The notes below the pieces were generated by a model. It was given only the letters and a program-made list of their open reading frames with translations. It searched no databases and was not told the origin of the DNA. Both the position numbers and the translations under genes were made by a program. Below are positions 1 to 5,351 of a stretch of DNA of 5,351 bases, piece by piece. The stretch covers positions 1 through 5,351 of the forward strand of contig JABGQJ010000549.1 in assembly GCA_018648945.1 (NCBI GenBank). Direction: 5' to 3'. Source of the stretch: Victivallales bacterium. GTDB taxonomy: Bacteria > Verrucomicrobiota > Lentisphaeria > Oligosphaerales > Lenti-02. Position 1 is the stretch's first letter. The number at the start of each line of letters is the position of its first letter.

Positions 1-20
1 CTTCGCTAACGCAATCTTCC

Positions 21-25
21 AGGAG
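21..25 (+). promoter_or_regulatory. Ribosome binding site for the CsgG-like gene
   Basis: AGGAG lies ten bases before the ATG at 36, a near-consensus Shine-Dalgarno sequence at a workable distance. It supports the ATG at 36 as the start. The next in-frame ATG (78, residue 15) would remove most of the signal peptide. The 35 bases before the gene show no recognisable promoter. Confidence 0.7.
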
Positions 26-35
26 AAACACCGCC

Positions 36-1130
36 ATGCGTTGCCATATCTTCGTACGACTTCTTCCCGTTGCCGCCATGGTCCTGGCGCTATCCGCACC
101 CGGACAGGACGCCCGCGAGAGCGAGGCCCTGCGGCTCGCCGCCGGCAAAGCGGCGACTTCGCTGGCTGCAGCCAACCCCGGCGGCGGCAAGACCATCGCC
201 CTGTTGCCCTTGGGAAAAGACCCCGGGGGCGTGTTGTCCGGCGCCCTCAAGAATGCCCTCACCGCCAAGGGGCTGCCCTGCGTCGAGGCCAAGGACGATC
301 CCTTCTTCGACGAGATCATGAAGCAGGTGGAGTGGGATGAACGCAAGGAGGACATGCTCGATGCCCGCACCGTCAGCCGCTTCGGCAAGCTCCAGGCCGG
401 ACAGTTGCTCCTGTACGGTTGGGTGCGCCAGTGCGAGGTCTCCCCGCGCCGCGCCTATGCGGAGATCGAGTTGCACCTGAGCTCGGTCGAGACCAACCGC
501 CACCTCTGGGGCGGCACCTTCGTCAGTCGCGAATACACGGGGGAAGACGTGCGCGGTCTGGTCGATCTGGACGAGCCCATGCGCGGCGTGCTGAAGAAGG
601 CCTTTGCCGACGCCGCCACGTCGCTGGCCAGCTCCGCCAAGCTGGGAGCGGCAAAGACCATCGCCGTTGTTCCCCTGGCCGGTGATCTGGATCGCTATGC
701 CACCGGGCTGGCGGAAGGCATGTTCTCCTCCCTGCCCGACCTCTCCCCCCGCAACCTGGGGACCAACACGCTGGCCGAGGCCATGGCGATGGCGCGCGGC
801 GACTCCCCTAAGGCCGATGCCGTCCTCTATGGCGCCCTCCGGGATCTCTCGGTGGCGCTGACCCAGGAGGATGTGATCAAGGGCAACACCTACCGCTATC
901 ATGCCGAGGTGCAACTCCGCATCCAGGCCGGCAGCGGGGACATCCTCTGGAGTGACACGATCGCGGTCGGCGAAGACGTCCTTGTCCCGCGCGACGCAGT
1001 TGCCGATGCGGTCAACGCCGCCGCCAAGCGTCCCCGGACAGTGATGCTCGTGGTTGGTGGTATCCTGGCTCTGCTGGTGCTGTTGGTCGTGGTCCGCATG
1101 TTCTTCGGTGCGGTCAGCCGTCCCAGATAG
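36..1130 (+). CDS. Secreted, C-terminally anchored protein with two tandem CsgG/TolB-N-like domains
   Basis: Protein of 364 residues, function unknown. Residues 1 to about 23 form a signal peptide (basic start, hydrophobic stretch PVAAMVLALSA, probable cleavage near A-P-G/Q). Residues 335-353 are a strong membrane helix followed by a short basic tail, so the bulk should be periplasmic and anchored by its C-terminus. Two domains repeat each other: residues 34-168 and about 190-312. Each opens with a helix containing AATSLA, then a strand KTIALLPLG (52-60) or KTIAVVPLA (207-215), and later a LLLYG or AVLYG strand (124-128; 262-266) and a strand-rich end containing LWGG or LWSD. An 'iavlPl' strand, a helix, then a 'vl.G' strand is typical of the CsgG/FlgT/LpoB and TolB N-terminal-like fold, whose members act in outer-membrane secretion, flagella or peptidoglycan synthase activation. 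Which of these roles applies cannot be told. It is first in the visible operon, 12 bases before the protease gene. The coding call is firm; the family call is by pattern only. Confidence 0.85.
   Translation: MRCHIFVRLLPVAAMVLALSAPGQDARESEALRLAAGKAATSLAAANPGGGKTIALLPLGKDPGGVLSGALKNALTAKGLPCVEAKDDPFFDEIMKQVEWDERKEDMLDARTVSRFGKLQAGQLLLYGWVRQCEVSPRRAYAEIELHLSSVETNRHLWGGTFVSREYTGEDVRGLVDLDEPMRGVLKKAFADAATSLASSAKLGAAKTIAVVPLAGDLDRYATGLAEGMFSSLPDLSPRNLGTNTLAEAMAMARGDSPKADAVLYGALRDLSVALTQEDVIKGNTYRYHAEVQLRIQAGSGDILWSDTIAVGEDVLVPRDAVADAVNAAAKRPRTVMLVVGGILALLVLLVVVRMFFGAVSRPR
135..725 (+). repeat. Internal duplication within the CsgG-like gene (first copies 135-260 and 603-725)
   Basis: The start of each domain can be aligned by eye: residues 34-75 with residues 190-230, sharing AATSLA, then KTIA and PL at the same spacing. 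At DNA level the match includes AAGACCATCGCC in both copies, but third positions have largely drifted. This indicates an old duplication rather than a recent tandem copy. The similarity continues more weakly into the later halves, to about residues 168 and 312. Confidence 0.65.
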
Positions 1131-1136
1131 GGGGAA
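1131..1136 (+). promoter_or_regulatory. Ribosome binding site for the protease-MORN gene
   Basis: GGGGAA directly follows the stop codon of the preceding gene and sits six bases before the ATG at 1143. It is a moderate Shine-Dalgarno match. The 12-base gap leaves no room for a separate promoter and suggests translation follows on from the upstream gene. Confidence 0.5.
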
Positions 1137-1142
1137 CAGGAT

Positions 1143-2996
1143 ATGTCCCGACTCGATGAACTTCGCCGTCGCGATCAGAAACTGGCCAAGCGCATGGGGC
1201 TGGAACGCCCCGAGCAGGAAGCGGGGAATGCGGCGCCGCCCCGTTCCCGGCACAAGCTGTCCGTGTCCTTGCTCATTGTGGCAGTCCTGGGCATTGTCGG
1301 GACCGTTCTGTACATGCTGGTTCCTGGCAGGACGGGGAGCGCGGACACCGGCCTCGCGCAGGTGGCCGAAAAGAATGCCAAGGCCGTTGGTCTGGTCGTC
1401 GCCACCCGGTTGGATGGCAGAACGACGATCGCGACAGCCTGGGCCATGGAGCCGGACCTCTACGTGACCAACGCCCATGTGGTCGTCGCCGTCGCGAAGG
1501 TGCTCGCGGCCGGGGGGCGGGCCGAAATTCGGGTCAATCGCTGTCCGGATCTCAGGTTCCCCGTTCGCGCAACGAAGATCCATCCCCGGTACGGCGATGT
1601 TCGGCTGGGGTTCGACGTGGGGGTGCTGCGCATCGACGGGAAAGCGCCTGCGACACTGTCTGTCGCCAGCGATGCCGAATTGCGCAAGTTGGCTTCCGGC
1701 TACCGCATTGCCTACCTGGGTTTCCCTTCGGAGAACCTGGTGGGGGGGAACGTCAAAGCCACCGATCCCATTGCCACCATGCAGTCCGGGATCATCACCT
1801 CGGTCAGCGACTTCAGTCTCGGTGACGGTGGGTTCGAGAAGAACCAGTTCATCCGTCACAACCTCGCCGTTGTCGGCGGGGCGAGCGGCAGCCCGGTGTT
1901 CAACCCCGACGGGGATGTGGTGGGCGTGCTGAACGCCGGCAACATGAACGTGCTGGTCAACGAGGCCACGCGCACGGCCAGCCGGGCCCCCTCGGCTGCC
2001 ATGGTGAACTTCGCGCAGCGGGTGGACCTCGTCGCCGAAGTCCTCCATGAGGGAGTTTCTCCAAGCACCCGACAGGCGGGGCGTTCCCCGCGAACCACGG
2101 TCGGGACCGGCCATGCCGAAATCGATGCGGTGCTGGCATCGCTGGAGATGGACCGGCCTTGGGTTGCCATGTCGGCGAGCCCGCAGGACGAGGCGGCGGA
2201 ACAGAAATGGAGCACTCGTGAACTGCTCTCGATCCGCCCTCCCACGGTGCCTGCCGGGGCGAAGGAGGAAGCAGTGGAGAACTACCCGACGGGCGAACGG
2301 AAACGGACGGATGTCCGGGATGCACAGAGCGTTTTGCTGGCTCGTCGCCAATACTACGTGGGGGGGACTCTGCAGAGACACACGCCCTTGCTGGACGGCC
2401 GGAAGCACGGACTGGAGATCACGTTTTACGGCAACGGTGCCTGTTGTTCCCGCTCGGAGTACGTCAAAGGACAACGGCACGGGGTGGAGGAGCAGTTCCA
2501 CCCGCAAGGCTGGCTGTCCCGGCGGACGGTATACCGCGAAGGTGCGGTCATGGAGCCGGCGTTCTTCTACCTGCCCAACGGCTCTCCGCTTGACGGCGAG
2601 ATCAAGTTCTTCTTCACGGACATGGTCAAGGGCAGGATGACGGCGAACGTGGCGAAGATCGTGCCAGTCGTGGATGGGCGTATGCATGGCTCCTGCACGC
2701 TGTTTCACCCCACCGGCGAGTCTCGCGGGCAGGGGACCTACGAGCGTGGCTGGGAACATGGCAACTGGACGACCTGCGCACGGGACGGCACAGTTCTCCG
2801 CACATGGTCGTGCCGCCATGGCAAACGGCATGGTATGCTGAAGGCCTACTACCCTTCGGGCAAGATCCGCTACGAGGGGGAATATGCCGACGGCAAGCCC
2901 GTGGGCGACCACCGGATTTATAACGGCGAGGGGAAGGTGACCGTCATCGCGTGCGGTCGGCCTGCGACCGATTCCCTGACCCAGTCCAGACCGTAG
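1143..2996 (+). CDS. Membrane-anchored trypsin-like serine protease with C-terminal MORN/YwqK-type repeats
   Basis: Protein of 617 residues. Residues 1-39 are a charged, Arg/Lys-rich tail. Residues 40-60 are a membrane helix with basic residues before it, which predicts N-terminus in the cytoplasm and the rest outside. Residues about 72-300 form a trypsin-like (S1, HtrA/DegP-type) protease domain: TNAHVV gives catalytic His112, GFDVGVLRI gives Asp158, and GGASGSP gives Ser248 with its oxyanion-hole glycine. All three triad residues are present, so it is probably active. No PDZ domain follows, unlike HtrA. Residues about 300-410 are a less ordered linker, and residues 418-597 are MORN-type repeats (listed separately). 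MORN/YwqK repeats are known as binding or spacer modules, so here they may position the protease on a substrate, lipid or partner; that is inference. ATG at 1143 is preferred over Met18 because of the upstream GGGGAA. The gene sits 12 bases after the CsgG-like gene and 37 before the YfaP-like gene. Confidence 0.9.
   Translation: MSRLDELRRRDQKLAKRMGLERPEQEAGNAAPPRSRHKLSVSLLIVAVLGIVGTVLYMLVPGRTGSADTGLAQVAEKNAKAVGLVVATRLDGRTTIATAWAMEPDLYVTNAHVVVAVAKVLAAGGRAEIRVNRCPDLRFPVRATKIHPRYGDVRLGFDVGVLRIDGKAPATLSVASDAELRKLASGYRIAYLGFPSENLVGGNVKATDPIATMQSGIITSVSDFSLGDGGFEKNQFIRHNLAVVGGASGSPVFNPDGDVVGVLNAGNMNVLVNEATRTASRAPSAAMVNFAQRVDLVAEVLHEGVSPSTRQAGRSPRTTVGTGHAEIDAVLASLEMDRPWVAMSASPQDEAAEQKWSTRELLSIRPPTVPAGAKEEAVENYPTGERKRTDVRDAQSVLLARRQYYVGGTLQRHTPLLDGRKHGLEITFYGNGACCSRSEYVKGQRHGVEEQFHPQGWLSRRTVYREGAVMEPAFFYLPNGSPLDGEIKFFFTDMVKGRMTANVAKIVPVVDGRMHGSCTLFHPTGESRGQGTYERGWEHGNWTTCARDGTVLRTWSCRHGKRHGMLKAYYPSGKIRYEGEYADGKPVGDHRIYNGEGKVTVIACGRPATDSLTQSRP
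2394..2933 (+). repeat. MORN/YwqK-type repeat array encoded in the protease gene
   Basis: Residues 418-597 contain seven copies of a unit whose core is xG-x-x-HG-(5 to 6 residues, aromatic)-x-x-x-G. Cores start at residues 418 (DGRKHG), 442 (KGQRHG), 466 (EGAVME), 511 (DGRMHG), 535 (RGWEHG), 559 (HGKRHG) and 583 (DGKPVG). Spacing is exactly 24 residues within each block, with one 45-residue step between the third and fourth. The third and seventh copies lack the HG. A further degenerate unit may begin near residue 380 (YPTGERK). The repeats are divergent in DNA sequence, so they are protein repeats and not a tandem DNA array. Confidence 0.8.
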
Positions 2997-3020
2997 CAAC
3001 GCATCGATCGACATTCCATG

Positions 3021-3026
3021 GAAGGG
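3021..3026 (+). promoter_or_regulatory. Ribosome binding site for the YfaP-like gene
   Basis: GAAGGG lies seven bases before the ATG at 3034 and supports that start. An ATG at 3018 is in another frame and stops after four codons, so it is not a gene start. The rest of the gap (2997-3020) contains the short palindrome ATCGAT but no hairpin and U-run that would mark a terminator. Confidence 0.55.
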
Positions 3027-3033
3027 CTTTGAG

Positions 3034-4281
3034 ATGAAATGGAAATCCCTACGCCCCTGGCAACGGCGCGCATTCCCGGTCGTGGCCATTCTCTGCTCCG
3101 CGCTCGTTGTTCTGCGCGGTTGCTTTCCCCGGTCCGAAATGGCCGCGTTTCTGCGCAACGAGGTGGTCTATGGCGAGGTGGAGGACGAGCGCTTTGCCGT
3201 CATCGTCGCTTCGCGGGAGGGGGACTGGGCGGCAGTTGCCCGCGATGGCAAGTCCCTGGTCTACACCGCTCACGGTGGCCAATCCGCGACCATTCATGTG
3301 AACGACGCGGGCCTGCCCACGCGGATCGTCGACGGGGGACTGATCTTCGAGTTGAACGGATACGAGAACGGCACCGTGGATGTCGCCGTCATCCTGCCGG
3401 ACGGGACCATCAAGACCTTTCGGGATGTGCCCCTGCCGGAATCGGTCCGGAATCTCCGCCCTGCCAACGAGACAATGTCTGCGGATCTGCTTCAGTTGGC
3501 AACGCAGAGCGCCGATGCCAACGAACCCAAACCGGGAGACGTGAGCGTCGCGATTCCCTCCGATACCGCGTACGAACTGTCCGGCGGCTTCCAGATCAGT
3601 GATGCCGTCTTTTCCACGGTGGTCGCGCTAACGACGGCTGCCGCCGTCGCCACGTTTGTTCTCGCCGCCAGCCCGGCCGTGGCCGTTGGCGGGCTGGCTC
3701 TGGGGGCGGTCTCCATTGGCTTGGGCATCGCATCCCAGGAGACGGGGAACGCCGCCTATACCGCCTCGGACGTGGCGCTCGGGACCTTTCTTTGCGCGAC
3801 CTTCCCGGCAAACCCGGTTGGCGGGGCGATGAACTGCCTGACTACGGCCCTCACCGTGGCGAACGAGGTCTGGGTGAAGGACTGGGAGCTCCAGGAGGAA
3901 CGGGAGTCCGCCACCCGGCTCGCCAGGTCGGCTCTGGTGCATGGCACGGGCGATGTCCAGGCCACCCTTACCTGGCAGGTGCCGACCGATGTGGATCTCT
4001 GGTGCATCGATCCCGGGGGCGAGCAGATTGGCTACCGCCACATGCGGTCCCGGTCGGGTGGTCGGCTGGATGTGGACGATCGCAACGGCTATGGTCCGGA
4101 GAACATCTTCTGGGCGCGAGGCAAGGCTCCGGCTGGTACCTACGTTGTATTCCTGCACCACTACAGCGGGAATCGCCCGGCACCATACCAGGTGCTTCTG
4201 AAGGTGGACGGGCGGGAGGAGACATTCCGCGGTACTCTTGCCCCCCATGAACGCAAGCTGATCAAGAAGTTCACGCGATAG
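3034..4281 (+). CDS. Membrane-tethered protein with C-terminal YfaP (DUF2135)-like domain
   Basis: Protein of 415 residues. The N-terminus is basic (MKWKSLRPWQRR), followed by a hydrophobic stretch at about 14-27 and Cys30. This is either an uncleaved signal anchor or an imperfect lipobox (L-R-G-C; Arg is unusual at that position). Residues 40-135 are probably beta-rich, with turns such as DAGLPTRIVDGG and LPDGTIKTF; I do not recognise this part. Residues 192-232 are strongly hydrophobic and Gly/Ala-rich, long enough for a membrane hairpin. Residues about 306-408 resemble the YfaP/DUF2135 family: GDVQATLTW, then PTDVDLWCIDPGGE, SGGRLDVDDRNGYGPENIFW and APAGTYVVFLHHY. This beta-sandwich-like domain is rich in Asp (319, 321, 326, 346, 348, 349), which might bind a metal; that is inference. 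YfaP-type proteins are of poorly known function, often near von Willebrand A-type proteins. Here the partners are a protease and a kinase. Coding call firm, C-terminal family call good, function unknown. Confidence 0.85.
   Translation: MKWKSLRPWQRRAFPVVAILCSALVVLRGCFPRSEMAAFLRNEVVYGEVEDERFAVIVASREGDWAAVARDGKSLVYTAHGGQSATIHVNDAGLPTRIVDGGLIFELNGYENGTVDVAVILPDGTIKTFRDVPLPESVRNLRPANETMSADLLQLATQSADANEPKPGDVSVAIPSDTAYELSGGFQISDAVFSTVVALTTAAAVATFVLAASPAVAVGGLALGAVSIGLGIASQETGNAAYTASDVALGTFLCATFPANPVGGAMNCLTTALTVANEVWVKDWELQEERESATRLARSALVHGTGDVQATLTWQVPTDVDLWCIDPGGEQIGYRHMRSRSGGRLDVDDRNGYGPENIFWARGKAPAGTYVVFLHHYSGNRPAPYQVLLKVDGREETFRGTLAPHERKLIKKFTR
3607..3729 (+). other. Segment encoding the central hydrophobic Gly/Ala-rich region of the YfaP-like protein
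   Basis: Residues 192-232 contain no charged residue and split around the Ser-Pro at 213-214 into two stretches of about 20 residues, as expected for a helical hairpin. A GxxxG pair (220 and 224), common in packed membrane helices, lies in the second stretch. With an N-terminal anchor, a hairpin here would keep both the beta-rich first half and the YfaP-like domain outside the cytoplasm. Confidence 0.5.
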
Positions 4282-4297
4282 CTCGGTGCAGAGCGAC

Positions 4298-4302
4298 GGG
4301 GA
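4298..4302 (+). promoter_or_regulatory. Weak ribosome binding site for the kinase gene
   Basis: GGGGA is the best Shine-Dalgarno-like sequence before the kinase ATG at 4314, but its 11-base spacing is long. The weak site may mean the kinase is made in smaller amounts than the proteins before it, or depends on translation through the preceding gene. No other in-frame ATG, GTG or TTG is seen between the preceding stop codon and 4314. Confidence 0.3.
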
Positions 4303-4313
4303 ATGGTTGGGCA

Positions 4314-5351
4314 ATGGACGAACGTACCATAGGTGGCGACAAAACGGTCGGGAAGGGGCGTGAGCCCAGGCAACCCGGCGGCGGCGGTGATCGTGCGGAC
4401 AGCATCGGGCCCCTGGATACGGTTGGCGGTGTTCCCGGCGACGTGCTGGGTGTCGTGGACCGGTATGTGCTGCGTCGCAAGCTGGGCCAGGGCGGGTTCG
4501 GTGCAGTCTATCTGGCGGAGGATACGGAGGCGGGGATCGAAGTGGCGCTGAAGGCGCTGCCGGGGCTGATCGCGAACAGCCCCGAGGAGCTGGAACGGGT
4601 GCGTTCGAACTTCGCCCTGGTGCAGAAGCTGCACCATCCGCACATCGCGGCTCTCCAGCACCTGCATCGCGTGGTGTCGGCGGACCGACAGGCCTCCGAA
4701 GCCCTACGGATCGTCGCCGACGACTATCTCGTGGTGATGGAGTGCGCGGGCGGCTCGACGCTGTCCGGCTGGCGGCATCTGTTCCCGGAGGGGAAAGTCC
4801 CGCTTGCCCAAGCCCTGACGGTCTGTTCCCAGGTCGCCGCCGCCCTGGACTACGCGCACGAGCAGAGAATCGTGCACCGAGATATCAAGCCCTCGAACGT
4901 GATGGTCGAGGGTGACGGCGAGTCCTGCCGGGTGAAGGTCCTGGATTTCGGTCTGGCAGCCGAGATCCGGTCCAGCATGAGCCGGGTATCCCGAGACACG
5001 GGCGACACCTCGGGGACCCGCCCCTACATGGCCCCCGAGCAGTGGGCAGGGAAGCGGCAGGGGGCGGCGACCGACCAGTATGCGCTGGCAGCGCTGTTCC
5101 ACGAGCTGGTGGCCGGCGAGGTGCCCTTCGCCAGCGCCTTCGAGACGAACGACCCCATCGTGATGCTGAACGCAGGGACGAACCTGGTTCCCGAGCCATT
5201 GGCGGAGCTGACCAAACGGCAGAACACGGCGCTCCTGCGGGCGCTGGCGAAAGACCCGGAGGAGCGATTCGGTTCGTGTGGGGAACTGATGACGACGCTG
5301 GGTGGCGGGAAGTCACGGAAAGGGGGAACAACACCAAAGGGGAAGGGATGG
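4314..5351 (+). CDS. Hanks-type Ser/Thr protein kinase, 3' end outside window
   Basis: The reading frame is open from ATG 4314 to the last base (346 codons, no stop), so the gene is partial. The protein kinase domain spans about residues 50-330 and would transfer phosphate from ATP to Ser/Thr of partner proteins. Motifs seen: glycine loop GQGGFG (58-63), beta-3 lysine in VALK (Lys80), catalytic loop HRDIKPSN (188-195, Asp190, Asn195), metal-binding DFG (211-213), APE (240-242), Asp254 of helix F, and Arg318 in PEERF. All key catalytic residues except a clear helix-C glutamate are present. The activation segment between DFG and APE is rich in Ser/Thr (221, 223, 226, 229, 232, 233, 235), fitting autophosphorylation. 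The N-terminal 45 residues are Gly/Pro-rich and carry two Thr motifs, RTIGG and KTVGK. After residue 330 a Gly/Lys/Thr-rich linker begins, so another domain or membrane segment probably follows; in related kinases that I recall this can be a formylglycine-generating-enzyme-like (SUMF1) domain, which cannot be verified here. Confidence 0.92.
   Translation, partial: MDERTIGGDKTVGKGREPRQPGGGGDRADSIGPLDTVGGVPGDVLGVVDRYVLRRKLGQGGFGAVYLAEDTEAGIEVALKALPGLIANSPEELERVRSNFALVQKLHHPHIAALQHLHRVVSADRQASEALRIVADDYLVVMECAGGSTLSGWRHLFPEGKVPLAQALTVCSQVAAALDYAHEQRIVHRDIKPSNVMVEGDGESCRVKVLDFGLAAEIRSSMSRVSRDTGDTSGTRPYMAPEQWAGKRQGAATDQYALAALFHELVAGEVPFASAFETNDPIVMLNAGTNLVPEPLAELTKRQNTALLRALAKDPEERFGSCGELMTTLGGGKSRKGGTTPKGKGW

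Noticed and set aside
1143..2050. Assigning the protease as DegP, DegQ or DegS.
   Set aside because: The triad motifs fit the broad trypsin/HtrA family, but there is no PDZ domain and the C-terminal half is different, so a specific gene name would mislead.
2394..2933. YwqK-type repeats as the antitoxin of a toxin-antitoxin pair.
   Set aside because: The repeats are fused to an exported protease, and no YwqJ-like or other toxin gene is seen next to it. The antitoxin label often attached to these repeats is not supported here.
2997..3033. Possible terminator or operator around the ATCGAT palindrome between the protease and YfaP-like genes.
   Set aside because: The palindrome is only six bases, with no longer stem and no T-run, and such sites are common by chance in this base composition.
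90..3158. A 1022-codon open frame on the minus strand running across the first two genes and into the third.
   Set aside because: It spans two gene boundaries, lies opposite three convincing + strand genes and has an Arg/Gly/His/Pro-rich composition without a recognisable motif. High-GC genes with strong third-position bias often leave such an open antisense frame.
3628..4314. A 228-codon minus-strand open frame opposite the YfaP-like gene.
   Set aside because: It shadows a gene with clear domain sequence on the + strand, and its translation shows no domain-like pattern.
4303..4332. A ten-codon + strand frame (MVGQWTNVP) overlapping the kinase start, as a possible leader peptide.
   Set aside because: The GGGGA sequence abuts its ATG with no spacing, so it has no usable ribosome binding site, and a frame this short arises by chance.

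Overview
The window holds four tightly spaced genes, all on the + strand: three complete and a fourth running off the right edge. The gaps between them are 12, 37 and 32 bases, with no terminator-like hairpin in any of them, so they look like one operon. The first gene starts 35 bases into the window, so the promoter and possibly earlier genes lie outside. The DNA is GC-rich with strongly G/C-biased third codon positions. There is no rRNA, tRNA, CRISPR array, insertion sequence or phage gene.

Layout: (1) 36-1130, a secreted, C-terminally membrane-anchored protein made of two tandem copies of an alpha/beta domain resembling the CsgG/FlgT/LpoB-type 'TolB N-terminal-like' fold. (2) 1143-2996, a membrane-anchored trypsin-like serine protease with a recognisable His-Asp-Ser triad, fused to a C-terminal array of MORN/YwqK-type repeats with an exact 24-residue period. 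(3) 3034-4281, an N-terminally anchored or lipoprotein-like protein with a central hydrophobic, Gly/Ala-rich segment and a C-terminal YfaP (DUF2135)-like beta domain. (4) 4314 to beyond 5351, a Hanks-type Ser/Thr protein kinase, complete through the kinase domain and cut in the Gly/Lys-rich linker that follows.

Organism: a Gram-negative bacterium is likely, judging from the signal peptide, membrane anchors and CsgG-like domains. The kinase wording (GQGGFGAVYLAEDTEAG; activation segment with SGTRPYMAPEQWAG; DQYALA) reminds me of the expanded kinase families in the PVC group, particularly Lentisphaerota, Kiritimatiellota and Verrucomicrobiota. This is recall, not a search, and the window has no phylogenetic marker gene.

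How the genes may work together (inference): the first three proteins are predicted to place their main domains outside the cytoplasm, each with a membrane tether, while the kinase catalytic domain is cytoplasmic. This would suit an envelope-spanning signalling or surveillance device in which a kinase is linked to a periplasmic protease and two ligand- or envelope-binding proteins. I do not know of a described system with exactly this set of four. The substrate and trigger cannot be read from the sequence.
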